A DNA stretch of 64,000 nt. It comes from Deltaproteobacteria bacterium. Its GTDB lineage: Bacteria > Desulfobacterota > Desulfarculia > Adiutricales > Adiutricaceae. Shown here in pieces: positions 24,930 to 34,148 of the stretch; the stretch's first letter is position 1, and each line of letters starts with the position of its first letter. Location of the stretch: contig JAISMF010000060.1 in NCBI GenBank assembly GCA_031276865.1, positions 1 through 64,000 of the forward strand, given 5' to 3'. The notes under the pieces are model-generated. The model was not told the DNA's origin. It worked only from the letters and a program-made list of their open reading frames with translations, and did no database searches. The position numbers and the translations under genes are program-made.

Positions 24930-25703
24930 CTAGCGCCGGACATTTAAGGTTTTCTCCAGATCCTTGAGGATCTCGGGGTAGACGGCGCTCAGGGTCTCGC
25001 TCATCTGGCGCACCAGGTTTTCCGGGCGGTCCTCATCGGGGAGGGCTTTAAGCTCCGGGGAGCGCACGTAGCGGCTGGAGAAGAGCACCCGGGGAACGGC
25101 GGGTTTCAGATCGTTTAAAGTGACCGTCACGGAGAGCCTTAAAAGCGGCGGGTCGACCGAGTAGTCGCCGTAAAAATCCGTTATTCCCACCTCCAAAGAG
25201 TAGTCCGGGCCGCTCGCCCCCTGGTAGCGCGCGATTTGCAGGGCGGGGGAGTTTTGATCCAGGTATAGGGCCAGGCCGTCGGCCACCGCCCGGGCCGGGG
25301 GGGCGTAGAACTCGTTGTAGAAGTCCGGGGAGAGCTCGTGGGCTTTGAGCTTGTAGACCAGCTTTTTGCCGTCGTAGGCCGCGGGCGGCGGCGAGGACGT
25401 CACTAAAAGGACGGCCTTGGGCTTCTTTTCGAAGCTCCCGCTCTGATACCCGTCCGCGGGGAGATCCAGGGTGTAGCTCCTAACCAGGGGGTAGGGCCGT
25501 TCGGAGAGGCCGCAGGAGCATAGGAGAAAAAGCGGGGGTAGGATGGCGGCCCAGAGGCGGAAAAGCGGGGCCGCCCCCCTGAAAGGGGGGCGCCGAAAAC
25601 AAAGTTTCAGGGCGTGAAGGAGCCGGAATGCGAGCTTCATAGGGTGTCTGGGGCCGCGAGGGGTTTTTTCGCCCCGGGGGCCGTTTTTACGCGTCCGCCC
25701 CAA
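24930..25703 (-). CDS. ABC transport auxiliary lipoprotein of the MCE system (PqiC-like)
   Basis: Up to 257 residues. The lipobox LFLLCSCGLSERPYPLVRSYTLDLP places the lipidated Cys after a hydrophobic segment, so the protein sits in a membrane facing the periplasm. The mature part resembles the ABC_trans_aux/PqiC domain (YTLDLP, VADGLALYLDQNS, LEVGITDFYGDY, VLFSSRYV), which accompanies MCE proteins and ties them to the outer membrane. Two starts are possible. TTG 25703 has AGAAGG 9 bases upstream and lies 13 bases after the MCE stop; ATG 25640 gives a shorter but still 43-residue leader. It lies in the mlaE-mlaF-mce operon. Confidence 0.75.
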   Translation of the reverse strand: MGRTRKNGPRGEKTPRGPRHPMKLAFRLLHALKLCFRRPPFRGAAPLFRLWAAILPPLFLLCSCGLSERPYPLVRSYTLDLPADGYQSGSFEKKPKAVLLVTSSPPPAAYDGKKLVYKLKAHELSPDFYNEFYAPPARAVADGLALYLDQNSPALQIARYQGASGPDYSLEVGITDFYGDYSVDPPLLRLSVTVTLNDLKPAVPRVLFSSRYVRSPELKALPDEDRPENLVRQMSETLSAVYPEILKDLEKTLNVRR

Positions 25704-25716
25704 AGGGGCGGCCTTC

Positions 25717-26763
25717 TTAGTCGGCCGGCGGGGGGCCGCCCAACAGGATTTGCGAGGGGTAGCGCCGGGCCAGCTCGGAAAACTCCCTCAAGTTTTCGCT
25801 CATGACCCTTAAGTTGTCCATGGTGGCGGGGAGGGCGGCCTGGGGGCTTTTAATGAGGTTGTCCAGGCGGTTCACGGCGCGGCGGGCGTCGTTCACGGCC
25901 AGCTCCAGCTCTTTTAGCTGGTTTCCGTGGAGAAAGAGGGTGAGCTCGGAGTTCATGTTTTTGGCCAAAAGGCTCACCTCGCCCGCGGCGTTTTTGGTTT
26001 CCACGACGGCGCCCATGAGCGCCGTCCCGAGGTTGTCGTCCCCTTGGTTGAGCTGGGCCGTGAGCTCCTCCAAATTGGAGACCAGCATGGTGGAGCGGTC
26101 CACCAGGGTCTTGAAGTCGATGTCCCGGAAGGTCCTGACTATCTGCGTCATGGACTCGCCGATCTCAAGAATCGTGCTGGGCACGTTGGGTATCACCAAG
26201 GCCGCGTCCCCGGGGAGGGGCGGGACGGAAAGCCCATCTCCCGGAAGATCGTCCCCCCCGTCGTCGTCGGCGTCCCCGGAGACTCCGGCGGCGGAGAGGG
26301 GGTTCAGCTCGTCTTGGAGGGCGATGGCCCTCAATCTGGGCTCTTCGATGTAGTCCAGGTTCAAATAGGTGATCCCGGAGACGCCCTGGAGCCCTAGATA
26401 GATCCGGAGGCCCCTTTTAATTTCGGATTCCAGGAATTTCCTGGCCTCTTGGACGTCCTGATCGGGGACGCCGGTTATCAAGCTCGGGTCGACGGTGAAC
26501 TCCACCTTCACCATCTGGCGCCCGCCCGTCACCCCCGGAAACTGGGTGATGCCGATAGTTCCCACCGAACCCACGGTGAAGCCCCGAAACTGCACCGACG
26601 CCCCGTTGCGCAGGCCCTGGACGCTGTGGTTGAAAAAGGTCTCGCATTTTAAAAGCGGCTTGAAGGCCTGGCTCAGGCCGAAAAAGAGCACCGCGGCCGC
26701 GAAGATCAGGAGGGCGGCGATGGTGAAGACGCCGACTTTGAAATAGGTGGACTTCCTGGCCAT
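25717..26763 (-). CDS. mlaD: MCE domain substrate-binding protein (MlaD-like)
   Basis: A 348-residue protein with one N-terminal membrane helix (FKVGVFTIAALLIFAAAVLFFGL, about 8-30) and an MCE/MlaD domain (about 40-130: GLRNGASVQFRGFTVGSVGTI, VKVEFTVDPSLI, GLQGVSGITYLNLDY). The C-terminal half is a long helical region (EIGESMTQIVRTFRDIDFK, NAAGEVSLLAKNMNSEL) like the needle-forming helices of larger MCE proteins. MCE hexamers carry lipids between inner and outer membranes. ATG 26763 is chosen: AAGGG is 7 bases upstream. Immediately upstream of that lies a 12-bp tandem repeat array. An acidic Asp/Gly-rich insert (about 163-180) interrupts the domain boundary. Confidence 0.85.
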   Translation of the reverse strand: MARKSTYFKVGVFTIAALLIFAAAVLFFGLSQAFKPLLKCETFFNHSVQGLRNGASVQFRGFTVGSVGTIGITQFPGVTGGRQMVKVEFTVDPSLITGVPDQDVQEARKFLESEIKRGLRIYLGLQGVSGITYLNLDYIEEPRLRAIALQDELNPLSAAGVSGDADDDGGDDLPGDGLSVPPLPGDAALVIPNVPSTILEIGESMTQIVRTFRDIDFKTLVDRSTMLVSNLEELTAQLNQGDDNLGTALMGAVVETKNAAGEVSLLAKNMNSELTLFLHGNQLKELELAVNDARRAVNRLDNLIKSPQAALPATMDNLRVMSENLREFSELARRYPSQILLGGPPPAD

Positions 26764-26777
26764 GAACAACCCTTAAA

Positions 26778-26872
26778 AAAACTTAAAACAATCCTAAAAT
26801 GATCTTGAAACGATCCTTGAAACAATCCTTGAAACGATCCTTGAAACAATCCTTGAAACGATCCTTGAAACA
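26778..26872 (-). repeat. 12-bp tandem repeat array between mlaF and mce genes
   Basis: Five perfect units of ATCCTTGAAACR (26813-26872) alternate CA and CG ends, giving a 24-bp higher-order period. They are preceded by two degenerate units from about 26790. On the coding (-) strand each unit reads TTTCAAGGATYG and therefore contains AAGGA, a ribosome-site-like core, repeated ahead of the real site. Copy number could change by slippage and affect mce translation or RNA stability. Confidence 0.8.
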
Positions 26873-26906
26873 ATCTCCGGTCTTCGGCGACCGTCCCCCG
26901 AAGTTT

Positions 26907-27788
26907 TTAGTCCGACTCGTCTCGAAGGAAGAAGGCGGCGGCCCCCGGAGAGGTGGATTCCCGGGAAAGGTATTGGGGGGTGCCCGAGTCGGCTATCCCC
27001 CGGACGGTTTTGTCCAGGAGGATGGCCCGGTCCACCACCCGCATGATGCTCCTAAGCTCGTGGGTCACCACCACGAAGGAGACGTCCAAACCCCGGGCCA
27101 GAGTCACGATGAGGCGGTCCAGCTCCCTCGCGGTCACCGGATCGAGACCCGCCCCGGGCTCGTCTAGGAACAAAAGCTCCGGCTCCAAAGCCAGGGCCCT
27201 GGCTATGGCCGCCCTTTTGCGCATGCCACCGCTGATTTCCGCGGGCGAGAGGTGGCCGCTTCCCGCGAGGCCCACCAGGGAAAGCTTCAGGGTGGCCGCG
27301 GCCAGGATGAGATCCGGCTCCAGGTTCGTGTACTCGATTAAAGGCATGGCCACGTTTTCCAGGAGATTCAGATCCCCGAAGAGGGCGCCGGATTGGTACA
27401 TCACCCCGAATTTACGCCGGGCGCGGTTTAGGGAGGCCTCGCCCTCCCGGAATATGTCCTCCCCGCAGATCTTGACTTTTCCGGCTCTCAGGGGCTCGAG
27501 ACCCAGGAGGTGCCTCAACAGGGAGCTCTTGCCGCAGCCCGAGGGGCCTAAGATGCCCAGTATCTCGCCTTTTTCCGCCGTGAAAGTCACGTGCTCCAAA
27601 AGCGGCGGATTGTCGTCGTAGGCGACGGTCAAATCCTCCGCCTCCAAAGGCGGGGGGCCGGAGGACTTTTTTCCGTTTCGAGGCCCCCCCCCGCCTGGAG
27701 GAAAGGCCCCTTCCGCCCGGGACGCGGCCTCACCGGCCCCGGTTGGGAGAGTCTTTCCCAAGTTTTCGTTTTCACCAGCCGAGGACAT
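26907..27788 (-). CDS. mlaF: ABC transporter ATPase (MlaF-like)
   Basis: A 293-residue ATPase. After a low-complexity Gly/Pro-rich extension of about 45 residues come Walker A GPSGCGKSS, Q-loop MYQSGALF, signature ISGGMRKRAAIARAL (MKR-type, as in Mla/Mce ATPases), Walker B LLFLDEPGAGLDP and the switch His in VVTHEL. It should power the MlaE-like permease for lipid transport. Its start overlaps the end of the permease gene by 17 bases. The N-terminal extension is unusual; an internal start could exist but no better ribosome site is seen. Operon order: mlaE, mlaF, mce, lipoprotein, gldG-like. Confidence 0.9.
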   Translation of the reverse strand: MSSAGENENLGKTLPTGAGEAASRAEGAFPPGGGGPRNGKKSSGPPPLEAEDLTVAYDDNPPLLEHVTFTAEKGEILGILGPSGCGKSSLLRHLLGLEPLRAGKVKICGEDIFREGEASLNRARRKFGVMYQSGALFGDLNLLENVAMPLIEYTNLEPDLILAAATLKLSLVGLAGSGHLSPAEISGGMRKRAAIARALALEPELLFLDEPGAGLDPVTARELDRLIVTLARGLDVSFVVVTHELRSIMRVVDRAILLDKTVRGIADSGTPQYLSRESTSPGAAAFFLRDESD

Positions 27789-28893
27789 AGAACATCACCG
27801 CGAAGAGGGAGTCCAGGACGGCTATGGCGATGATGTTGGTCACCACCCCATGGGTGGTGGCCTCGCCCACGGCCGAGGGTCCGTCTCCGGCGGAAAGACC
27901 CCGCTCGCAGCCGATGACGGCCACGGTGAAGCCGAAGACGAAGGATTTGAAGAAGCCCGTTAAGATGTCGGAGATGTCCACGTGCAAAACGAGCTCTTTC
28001 CAGAAAACCGCGGCCGGATGGCCGATTCCCATCATGACCACGTTTCCGCCCGCGAGCCCCGCCATGTCGGCCAGGACGGTTAAAAGCGGGGTGGCCAGAG
28101 TCAGGGCGACGACCCGGGGAATCGCCAGATCCCTAACCGGGGAGAGGCCCATGGTCACCATGGCGTCTATCTCCTGGTTGGACTTCATGGAGGCCAACTC
28201 CGAGGAGAAGGCCGAGCCGGAACGGCCCGTGAGGACGATGGCCGTCAAAAGCGCCCCCAGCTCACGGATGATGGCGATGCCAACCAGGTCCGCGACGAAG
28301 ATGTCCACCCCGAAGATCTGCATCACCATGGCCGACTGGAAGGCCAAAATGAGCCCCACCAGGAAGGCCACCAAGGCGGTGACCGGCAAGGCGTCCACCA
28401 CGGCGCTCTCGATTATGGAAAGCGTCACGCCCCAGCGCCCGGTCCATGGTCTTAAAAAGAGCCTGAAGCCGTAAACGCAGCACTCCCCCAGAAAGGAGAC
28501 GAGCCCGGCTAGATCGGAGAAAACGTCGCAGGCGGCCTTGCCGGCGCTTTCAAAGAAGCCCAAACTCTCCGGAACCGCCGCGTCCGCCGCCGCCTCCGCC
28601 GTCTTTCGGGCCAAATCCCAGATGGGGGCGAGCCCCGCCGGAAAGGCCCCGAGCTCCGCCTCGACACCGTTTCTTCGCAGCTTTTCCAGAAGATTCAGAA
28701 GGACGGCGCAGCCGTTTAAATCCAGGGCCGAAAGACCCCCGGGATCGAGGCGCAGCCTCTTTTCGCCGGAGCCAAGGAGGGCTCCGGCGAAAAGGTTGAC
28801 CGAAGAAGAGGAGGCGTTGAGCTCCCCTTTGAGGATGACCTCCCCCTCCTTTCCGGGCCCCTCCCAGGCGAAGCTCTTTCCAGCGGAGGACAT
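27772..28893 (-). CDS. mlaE: MlaE family permease with N-terminal STAS-like domain
   Basis: A 373-residue inner-membrane permease. Residues about 15-95 look like a STAS domain (VILKGELNASSSSVNLFAGAL, LDLNGCAVLLNLLEKLRRNGVEAEL), the role played by separate MlaB in E. coli. The rest is the MlaE domain with about five helices and the signature IRELGALLTAIVLTGRSGSAFSSELASMKSNQEIDAM. Fusion of STAS and permease is known in this family and explains why no mlaB gene is present. No mlaA or mlaC lies nearby. It is the first gene of the operon. Confidence 0.9.
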   Translation of the reverse strand: MSSAGKSFAWEGPGKEGEVILKGELNASSSSVNLFAGALLGSGEKRLRLDPGGLSALDLNGCAVLLNLLEKLRRNGVEAELGAFPAGLAPIWDLARKTAEAAADAAVPESLGFFESAGKAACDVFSDLAGLVSFLGECCVYGFRLFLRPWTGRWGVTLSIIESAVVDALPVTALVAFLVGLILAFQSAMVMQIFGVDIFVADLVGIAIIRELGALLTAIVLTGRSGSAFSSELASMKSNQEIDAMVTMGLSPVRDLAIPRVVALTLATPLLTVLADMAGLAGGNVVMMGIGHPAAVFWKELVLHVDISDILTGFFKSFVFGFTVAVIGCERGLSAGDGPSAVGEATTHGVVTNIIAIAVLDSLFAVMFYVLGW

Positions 28894-30043
28894 CTACCCG
28901 GAGGCCCCTAAGGCCGGGGCCGGGACATCGGCCTTAGGGGCTTCCCCCGCGAAAGACGGGATCTTCCCTTTGTTTTTCCGGATGGAGGGGGCCGGGGAGG
29001 GCCAAAGGGAATTGATCCTGGAGGATGGACTCATAAAAACCGCTTGGTTCCGTCCGCCGGCCGGATTTCGGGTATGGGCCGGGGGAAGGGAAAAATCGAA
29101 TCTAAAGGCTATTTTAACACCCCGGACCCGTTTTTCCCAATCCGGCGCTCCGGCTATCCGGAGCCCTCGAGAGGGAAAGGCTGGAAACGGGGGGTTCCTT
29201 CCATCCTTCCCATCATCGGCCGGACGATCCGGACCGTACGTCGGGGCGGCCCCGCCCCGGCTTGGAGCCGCGCTGGGAACAGCGAATTCCCGCGAATAGC
29301 CCTCTTGCGGGATGTCCGCCTTAGCTATGTTGGAGTTTCTTATCCGGAGAGAATCTATTCCTAGCGGTCGCGTGTAATCCCGGCCCCTTTGGCGCGCGTA
29401 AACCCCGCGGTCCGGTAAAGGCCGAAAGCCGCCGAGATGAAGCCTGTCAGCCATAGTCTGAACGTTTTCATCGGGCACTTCCCGTAGTCCGCCCCGTCCG
29501 CCCCGGTAGCCGCCCTCCGGTTCAATTCCTTGAAATAGAGGACGGCCCGGGGCCGCGGCGCGCCGATGCGGCGATGGCCCCGGACGCTCTTATCCTTTCC
29601 GGCCGGTTTACGCGCGGGAAGCAATCCCCTCGACGCGTCCCAGCCGCGTCCTTCGCCCCGATTCCTCATAAAGACCGGGGCGCCTCGATCCATGACGGAA
29701 TCTTTCGGCCTCGAGGCGAAAATACGCGGCCCTTTCACCCTGTCCGCCAAATTTCGCCCCTTCCCGCGGAAAACTCCGCCAGCCCGAAGGGGTTTTTGTT
29801 CGACTCGGCGCGCCATGGTCTTCAATTTCGGTGGAATTTCGGCTCGGCCCGCTGAAACGCCATTCCAGACGCCGTCTTCCGCCAAGCGTACGGCATCCGC
29901 GTTCGCGAAATCGTCACGTTCCGGCGCTTAACGGCCGGATAGCCATTTTCCCTTCCAGGCTTCGCCGCCGTCTTGACGGACGGCCGCGCGGGACGCGGGG
30001 CCGGCCGGCTAAGCTATATAATGGAAGAGCCTCTATTCCCGCG
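28894..30043. other. GC-rich gap without a supported gene
   Basis: About 1.15 kb upstream of mlaE and downstream of the symporter gene. Open frames exist on both strands because of high GC, but none has a recognisable domain, a ribosome site or a plausible protein composition. It may be decayed sequence. Confidence 0.4.
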
Positions 30044-31435
30044 TTACAAGTTTTTCCCGTCGGGTCCCAACGGTTCATCAGTTGTCAGTTCCGGGTTTTT
30101 TAAATAATACTTTTCGAAAAATTCCTTGGTGATGGAGACAATCAAGCCTGAAAGAGCGACAAGAGCGATCAGGTTGGGTATAGCCATGGCGGCGTTAAAG
30201 ATTCCCGATATGCTCCATGCCAGTTCAAGGTTCATCACGGCGCCGAAGAAAATGAATAGCGAGAAAATGGTTCGGTAGATGACGCTCGCGCGGTTGCTTT
30301 CCGTAAGATAATACAGACATCGTTCCCCGTAATAAGACCATCCAAGGATAGTCGAATAGGCGAAGAAAATCACGGAAACAGTGACTACCACCTCGCCCAC
30401 ATGGGGAAGGAATTGAGCGAAGGAGAAGTAGGTGAGCGTTCCCGCCGCTTCCTTATCGGCGGAATGATAAAGCCCAGCCATGGTGAGAACTATTCCGTTC
30501 ACCGAGCAGACAATGATTGTGTCAAGGAATGTTCCCGTCATGGATACCAACGCCTGGCGGCTGGGATGATCCGTCTTGGCGGCGGCGGCGGCGATGGGGG
30601 CGGAGCCTAGGCCCGCCTCGTTTGAGAAGACCCCGCGTTCGATTCCGAGTCGTACGGTGTTCCCTATCAAACCCCAGAAACCAGCCTTAAGAGTGAACGC
30701 GGAAGAGAATATTTCCTTGAAGGCCGCGGGCACAAGCTGGATATTCATTATTATAATGATTAGGCCTGTTATCACATAAAGGAGGGCCATGAAGGGGACG
30801 ATTATGCCGGCGGAGTCGGCGATTCTTTTGACGCCGCCTAGGATGACCGCGGCGGTCAAGAGACAGAGCGCGATTCCCGTGATCCATGGAGCGATGCCGG
30901 AGGATTGGGCGATTCCTTTCGCCACCGCGTTCGACTGGCTTAAGTTGCCTATTCCGAAAGACGCCACGACACCGAAAACGGCGAACAGAACCGCCAGCCA
31001 TTTCACTCCCATGCCTCTCTCGATATAATACATGGGGCCGCCGGCCATGTTTCCGGATTTGTCCACCACCCGGAATTTGATGGCTAGAACCGCCTCGCCG
31101 TACTTGGTCGCCATACCGAAGAGGGCTGTGATCCACATCCAGAACACCGCGCCGGGGCCTCCGCCGACTACGGCGGTCGCCACGCCCACGATGTTGCCTA
31201 TGCCAATGGTGGCGGCCAGAGCGGTCATCAGGGCTTTGAAGTGGCTGATGTCGCCCTTGGACTTATTCTTGAAGTACGGATTCAGAGCGAGCTTGAGCGA
31301 GTAAAAAAGATGGGTGAACTGAAGGAATTTCAGCCTGAAAGACAGAAGGATGCCTGTTCCCACCAGTAAAAAAAGCATCCAGGGGCCCCACATAAACGAG
31401 TCAAGGGTGCTGACGATACTAGAAAATGTTTCCAT
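30044..31435 (-). CDS. Sodium:alanine/glycine symporter, AGCS family
   Basis: A 463-residue inner-membrane transporter that couples Na+ entry to uptake of small neutral amino acids. Family marks are ALAATIGIGNIVGVATAVVGGGPGAVFWMWITALFGMATKYGEAVLA, GGPMYYIERGMG and NEAGLGSAPIAAAAAKTDHPSRQALVSMTGTFLDTIIVC. Ten to eleven helices are apparent. ATG 31435 is selected because AAGGA lies exactly 8 bases upstream; the ATG at 31444 overlaps that site. Its base composition is slightly less GC-rich than the neighbouring operons. It is a single-gene transcript with its own promoter at 31531-31559. Confidence 0.92.
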   Translation of the reverse strand: METFSSIVSTLDSFMWGPWMLFLLVGTGILLSFRLKFLQFTHLFYSLKLALNPYFKNKSKGDISHFKALMTALAATIGIGNIVGVATAVVGGGPGAVFWMWITALFGMATKYGEAVLAIKFRVVDKSGNMAGGPMYYIERGMGVKWLAVLFAVFGVVASFGIGNLSQSNAVAKGIAQSSGIAPWITGIALCLLTAAVILGGVKRIADSAGIIVPFMALLYVITGLIIIIMNIQLVPAAFKEIFSSAFTLKAGFWGLIGNTVRLGIERGVFSNEAGLGSAPIAAAAAKTDHPSRQALVSMTGTFLDTIIVCSVNGIVLTMAGLYHSADKEAAGTLTYFSFAQFLPHVGEVVVTVSVIFFAYSTILGWSYYGERCLYYLTESNRASVIYRTIFSLFIFFGAVMNLELAWSISGIFNAAMAIPNLIALVALSGLIVSITKEFFEKYYLKNPELTTDEPLGPDGKNL

Positions 31436-31530
31436 AAAACACATCCTTACTTCATGATCTTTTCAGGGAAGCCTTTTTAGGCGGCTTAAAAAATATTTTA
31501 CAAAAATGACAGGATGATTTAAATTGTCGG

Positions 31531-31559
31531 ATTATAGCAGAACGATTCCCGTAATCCAA
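31531..31559 (-). promoter_or_regulatory. Sigma-70 promoter of the AGCS symporter gene
   Basis: On the - strand TTGGAT (31559-31554), a 17-base spacer and a perfect TATAAT (31536-31531) lie about 95 bases upstream of ATG 31435. Confidence 0.7.
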
Positions 31560-33479
31560 GCATTTAGTCGTTCCGGAAAAAGTTCGGGATCGTCTCGAGA
31601 CCGCCATCGCGATACTGCCATATATAGTGATTTTTACCATCTAGCAGCCAACTAATGTAAGTATCGACTGTCTTAGACCCGTAAACGTCGCGCGAGCGGG
31701 CAAATTTTTTCGCTCGCCATGTAAAGGCGAGGCGCGCGCGCCGGCGTTTCGAGACGTCCCTCCCGAAAACAGGACTCTTCGGCTGGCGGCGAACTTGAAA
31801 GCGATGAAGGCGACAAAGCGACTTAAGCTCAAGGCGTGAAGCCACCTTCAGGGGGAGGCGAGCGAGCGGGTCGCCGCGCGGGCGAACATCAACAAGGCTT
31901 CTCGAGAAAGTTAGGGACGGCGGCGCCTGAAAATTCGGGGAAGCCCGAAGTATGGGGATGATGGAGGTGTCGGCCACCGAAGGGCTATCGGGCGCCGCAT
32001 CCTCCATAGATTAAGCCGAGAATCATGACCAGCCTCAGGCCCCCCCCAGGTTCCGTCGATGTGATGAAGGCGGGGTTTACAAATGGCGCGCGCGGGAACA
32101 CTTGAAGTCTAGAATATCTGCGATAACGTCGGGATAAACCGCCACTTTTGTAAGAAGATGAAAAAGCTTTACGCCCCACATTTAACTAGCGGACCAGCCC
32201 CGGGTAGTGGGCGTTCGTTGGTGAAGGCCGGCTTGTGGCGTGGTCGAGGGGGAAACACGCCCCGGAGGCGGTTTCGTCATTGGGTGGGAAGGAAATATAA
32301 GTTGAAAGGCGTGAAACACAACTAATACACGGACAAAGATTTAAGTAAAATGTCTGGACCGAAGGACGTTTTGATTCTAAAACTCAAGTATCAACAACGA
32401 AATCGTTAAGCGTCAGATGGAGATTCCCGCGGGGGAGATTCGTCCGCGGAGGTTGGGATGAAGTAAAACGGGACTGAATCAGGTGGCGAAGCGGCTACGT
32501 TGCTCATTTGACGCCCTGACAAGTTATTCCCGTGTTTAGGACCCTTGCTTGCCGGTTCGACGCCAGCCAGGTCTGAATGGATTCCGTTCATTTTAAGTCC
32601 AATATTAAAAAACCGCGCGGGAGAGAGCTTTTTAGCTCCGCTCTGATAAGGTTCATCATGATCCTCCCGAAGTACCACGGGGACTATTTCGACGCCGTGA
32701 ATTTCGGCTTCGCCTGGGCCCGCTTCTAAAAGGTGGTGACGAGTATTTCAAGCGGAAAAAGCCCTCCGAAACCCTCCGTCTCATCCGGACCATGTCCGAC
32801 GCGCCTCTTCACCCTGGTCTAGATGTTTAAGGACCACCCGGAAATCTCGAAGATGGAGACCTTCCGCCTCCTCCAAAGGATTGTCCGGCAGAGGCGCGTT
32901 GAAGCCGAGCCCGAGGGCGGGGACTTACGCGAGGCTTGTCGAGCGGAAAGAGTCTAAAAGAGCTTTCCCCCGAATCCCTTCGGAACCCGTCGGACTCCGA
33001 CGCTTCCTGCGACTCCCGCGGGGGAAAAAACTACCAGGACCGGATAACCGAGGCCTTCAATTCCGGGGATAAGGAAGAGGACGAAGTGAAGTCGCCGAAC
33101 CTCATAATATCGGCCGCCGCCGAACCGGCCCATAATCACGACGGCCTCCTTGGCTTCGGCTTGGGAGAATCTGGACGGCGGGGGCGTGAAAACGAAGGGG
33201 GGTTATCGCCGACGCCGCCCGCGTAGTGGACGCCAAAGAGCGGAAGCCGGAGGTGACGCGCGTGAAACTTTACTCGCCCGTCTCGGGTGAAGACATTGGA
33301 TCTTAGAACGGCCCGGACTTAGGATCCCGTCGCCCTGGATACGGCCTAGTCCGACGAGTGCGATGCCTCAGGGGAAACCGTTGAGGACAACGATGAGGAG
33401 CCCTGGAACATCAGCCGCGCCTACTTCCACGCCAATGAGAACGCGGTGTTAAGGAAAAACCGCGTGATCTTTTATGATG
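31560..33479. other. Long stretch of decayed coding sequence
   Basis: No intact gene. On the - strand 31564-32007 is open, ending in GKNHYIWQYRDGGLETIPNFF, but is not recognisable. On the + strand 32640-33480 reads as broken protein pieces (LPKYHGDYFDAVNFGFAWARF, KDHPEISKMETFRLLQRIVRQRR, EEPWNISRAYFHANENAVLRKNR) separated by stops and frame changes, ending in TAA near 33493. It looks like one or two eroded genes of unknown family. Confidence 0.45.
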
Positions 33480-33767
33480 TTATATTTGGCTAATTTATAA
33501 TATTTTATAAATTTAATGCTATTTTACGCTTATAAGTAGATATCAATATATACTTGCGTCCTATATAAAATTCCCTCTTTTTATATCCCAATATATGAAT
33601 AGTTAGTTTGATAAATTTCGATAGGTAGTATGGAACAGATTATATTACTGACTAACTCTCCGATAGGGTCTTTCTAAGCTGTTTGGGTGCGGGAATTCTG
33701 AAAGCCTGAATATTTGCGGTTATCACTAAATTTTTTGAAGAGTTGAGCCAGAATTTGGGACGCTAGT
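33480..33767 (+). repeat. AT-rich conserved element upstream of AAA-ATPase-like gene, copy 1
   Basis: The reverse complement aligns with 48086-48362 over its whole length. It shares CTAGCGTC, GCTC/CTCTTCAAA, ATATTCA-G, CCCGCACC-AAAC, AGAAAGACCCTATC-GAGA, CGAAATTTAT and GGAATTTTAT. Both copies lie 0.3-0.45 kb upstream of an AAA-ATPase-like gene and in the same orientation relative to it. It could be a promoter or untranslated RNA element, or the left end of a mobile module. Confidence 0.65.
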
Positions 33768-33860
33768 GATATTAATATAGACGTGTTGCGACTACATTTA
33801 AGAGGCGCTTCACAACCCTTTTGCAACCGGCCGGGGGAAAGAGGAAGATTCGAAAGTGCG

Positions 33861-33920
33861 GAAGACAAGGAGGAACCGTGGAAGACAAGGAGGAACCGCG
33901 GAAAACAAGGAGGAATCATG
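33861..33920 (+). repeat. Three tandem 20-bp units containing AAGGAGG
   Basis: GAAGACAAGGAGGAACCGTG occurs at 33861-33880, again with one change at 33881-33900, and as GAAAACAAGGAGGAATCATG at 33901-33920. Every unit holds a perfect ribosome site followed 5-6 bases later by GTG, GCG or ATG. The last ATG opens only an 8-codon frame (to a TAA at about 33942). No protein follows directly. Confidence 0.8.
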
Positions 33921-34148
33921 GATCGGAAAGTGGAGTCAGGTTAAAAACCATAGGCCAGGGGCGGAGGCCAGGGATGCCGGAATATCCTACTGGATCAACT
34001 TTTAGCGGCGTGGTATGCTTACAGTCGGAGAACATTTGATGCGCCTTTCAATCTTGGCGTCCCGTCACCCTTTTTCGGCGTCCGAGGTTTTTCCGCTTAG
34101 TCGTCCCCGTCAGTCGGCTCCCCTGAAACGTGGGAGAATTAAAGACTT

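Noticed and set aside
26795-26875. 12-bp array and other repeats as a CRISPR
   Set aside because: There are no unique spacers between repeats, unit lengths are wrong and no cas gene is in the window.
26799-27167. Frame on the + strand starting with a repeated KRSLKQSL peptide
   Set aside because: The peptide repeat is only the translation of the 12-bp tandem array, and the rest lies antisense to mlaF.
28894-29885. Two overlapping - strand frames (194 and 174 codons) upstream of mlaE
   Set aside because: Arg/Gly/Pro-rich, no motif. I could not tie them to a transposase or any other family.
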